From contig JASFUX010000195.1 in the NCBI GenBank assembly GCA_050050115.1, positions 1-6,571 of the forward strand: a stretch of DNA of 6,571 bases. The letters are read 5' to 3'. The translations under genes were made by a program, and so were the position numbers. Below are positions 5,667 to 6,571 of the stretch, in pieces. The stretch is from JASFUX01 sp050050115 (lineage in GTDB: Bacteria > Pseudomonadota > Alphaproteobacteria > Caulobacterales > Maricaulaceae). How positions within the stretch are numbered: the first letter of the stretch is position 1; each line of letters begins with the position of its first letter. The notes beneath the pieces were generated by a model. It had not been told where the DNA came from, did not search any database, and worked only from the letters and a program-made list of their open reading frames with translations.

Positions 5667-6344
5667 ATGTCCCGCTCGATCGTCCTGACGCCGGCCATCG
5701 AGGCCTATGCTGAAGCGGCGAACCGGACCGAGCATCCCGTGCTCGCGCGCTGCCGCGAGGAGACCGTCCGCGACCTGCCGGATCAGGAAAGCATGCTGAT
5801 CGGTCCGCTGCAGGCCGCCTTCATGCAGCTGCTCGCGCACCTCACCGACGCGCGCGACGCGATCGAGGTCGGGGTGTTTACCGGCTACTCGGCGATGGCG
5901 ACGGCGCTGGCGATGCAGGACCGGCACGGCGCCGAGGCGCGGTTGATCGCGTGCGATCACTCCGAAGACTACATGGCGAGGGCGCTGACCTACTTCGAGG
6001 CCGCGGCGCTGACCGACGTGATCGAGCCGCGCATCGGTCCGGCGGCCAAGAGCCTCGACGCGCTGATCGAGGCGGGGGAGGACGGCCGCTTCGACCTCGC
6101 CTTCATCGACGCTGACAAGACCGGCTACGACGGTTACTACGAGCAGTGCCTGAAGCTGCTGCGCCCCGGCGGTGCGATGGCGTTCGACAACGTCCTCTGG
6201 GACGGCGATGTCGCGGATACCTCGAACAAAGAGGCCGACACTGAAGCGCTGCGCGCGATTGCCAGGAAGGCGCGCGTGGACGAGCGCGTGGACGTCGCGT
6301 TTACGACGGTCGGCGACGGGCTGTTGGTGTGCGTGAAGCGGTAA
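5667..6344 (+). CDS. Class I SAM-dependent O-methyltransferase (CCoAOMT-like, Methyltransf_3)
   Basis: This cytoplasmic, metal-dependent enzyme methylates a hydroxyl, typically of a catechol-type or other small aromatic; the actual substrate is not readable. At 225 aa it has the usual bacterial length. The SAM-binding motif I is IEVGVFTGYSA (66-76). An acidic residue at the end of the second strand (D97 in ACDHSE) should bind the SAM ribose. IDADKTGYDGYYE (147-159) and FDNVLWDGDV (173-182) are family signatures; D148, D174 and N175 are the expected divalent-metal ligands, all present. The C-terminal strand pair TTVGDGLLVCVKR is also typical. The start at ATG 5667 is set by its strong RBS; a longer frame from 5553 would run through the end of zapE. 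The gap to zapE is 40 nt, so the gene may be cotranscribed or have its own control. Nothing links its chemistry to ZapE. Confidence 0.92.
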   Translation: MSRSIVLTPAIEAYAEAANRTEHPVLARCREETVRDLPDQESMLIGPLQAAFMQLLAHLTDARDAIEVGVFTGYSAMATALAMQDRHGAEARLIACDHSEDYMARALTYFEAAALTDVIEPRIGPAAKSLDALIEAGEDGRFDLAFIDADKTGYDGYYEQCLKLLRPGGAMAFDNVLWDGDVADTSNKEADTEALRAIARKARVDERVDVAFTTVGDGLLVCVKR

Positions 6345-6346
6345 GC

Positions 6347-6365
6347 GGCGCGCTCTTTGCGCGTC
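6347..6365. terminator. GC hairpin between convergent genes (possible bidirectional terminator)
   Basis: GGCGCGC and GCGCGTC flank a TCTTT loop, giving a 7-bp stem with one G-U pair. It begins 3 nt after the methyltransferase TAA and overlaps the stop codon of the convergent ATPase gene. No T-run follows on either strand, so function as an intrinsic terminator is uncertain, but the tail-to-tail position is right for one. Confidence 0.3.
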
Positions 6366-6571
6366 AGTCGTCGAACTCGCCGTCGAGTCCGAGCCCTTCG
6401 ATCCCGGTCTCGCCTTGCTCCTTGACGATGCGTCGGGGCGGGGCGCCGGTTTCCTCGTAGATCACCTGCGCCAGCGTCTCCGAGTGAGTGACGATCCAGA
6501 TCTGGCTGTGCTTCGCCGCGCGCGCGATCAGCCGTCCAAGCGGGGGCATCAGATCGGGATGCAGGCTGGTC
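6364..6571 (-). CDS. C-terminal fragment of an AAA/ABC-type ATPase (COG4637-like), cut by the window edge
   Basis: The reading frame stays open from the window edge to a TGA at 6366-6364, giving about 68 residues. The first visible residues, TSLHPDLM, are the end of the family ExTSLHPD block, in which the Walker B acidic residues lie just upstream, outside the window. WIVTHSETLAQVI follows, whose His is the switch (H-loop) residue of ABC/SMC-like ATPases. Then comes the tail PRRIVKEQGETGIEGLG and an acidic end, GEFDD. This pattern fits the RecF/SMC-like predicted ATPases of the AAA_21/COG4637 type, which stand alone as roughly 370-400 aa proteins of unknown cellular role. An ATG at 6549 is internal, not the start. 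It converges on the methyltransferase gene with a 19-nt gap. Whether the protein carries an OLD-type TOPRIM domain cannot be seen, but the early C-terminus argues against one. Confidence 0.8.
   Translation of the reverse strand, partial: TSLHPDLMPPLGRLIARAAKHSQIWIVTHSETLAQVIYEETGAPPRRIVKEQGETGIEGLGLDGEFDD

Noticed and set aside
4616..5698. Minus-strand open frame of 360 codons opposite zapE
   Set aside because: The plus-strand frame encodes a full set of ZapE motifs. The antisense product is Arg/Asp/Gly-rich with no recognisable domain and is open only because GC-rich codons leave few stops.

Overview
The window is high-GC DNA, densely packed with genes on both strands. Third codon positions are almost all G or C. 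Gene content (an AqpS-like channel beside a thioredoxin-coupled ArsC, ZapE/AFG1, an EntS-like MFS carrier) and overall style point to Alphaproteobacteria, possibly Caulobacterales or a relative. That placement is inference; no rRNA or marker gene is present. There is no IS, phage, CRISPR, tRNA or rRNA signal, so this looks like ordinary chromosome.

Layout. (1) 24-921(957), minus: a PlsC-like acyltransferase, followed just past its stop by a perfect 22-bp palindrome. (2) 1063-2295, plus: a two-gene unit divergent from it, consisting of an LMW-phosphatase-type arsenate reductase (ArsC) and an aquaporin-family channel whose selectivity-filter positions look like Sinorhizobium AqpS. (3) 2282-3598, minus: a 12-TM MFS transporter that converges on the channel gene and overlaps its end by 14 bp. 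(4) 3695-6344, plus: a four-gene run divergent from the transporter. It holds a 57-residue one-TM protein, a membrane-anchored CxxC (CRPC) thioredoxin-fold-like protein coupled to it by an ATGA overlap, the AFG1/ZapE ATPase, and a CCoAOMT-type O-methyltransferase with a very strong ribosome binding site. (5) 6364-6571, minus: the C-terminal end of a COG4637-like AAA/ABC-type ATPase, cut by the window edge and convergent with the methyltransferase.

How the genes work together. The clearest functional pair is ArsC plus the channel: arsenate is reduced to arsenite, which leaves down its gradient through the channel, with no pump needed. This is the logic known from Sinorhizobium meliloti. No arsR, arsB/acr3 or arsH lies in the window, so regulation must come from elsewhere. 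The small TM protein, CRPC protein and ZapE may form a cell-envelope or division-related transcription unit, but only their adjacency supports that. I see no convincing undescribed system. The least described parts are the small ORF and the CRPC protein upstream of zapE.
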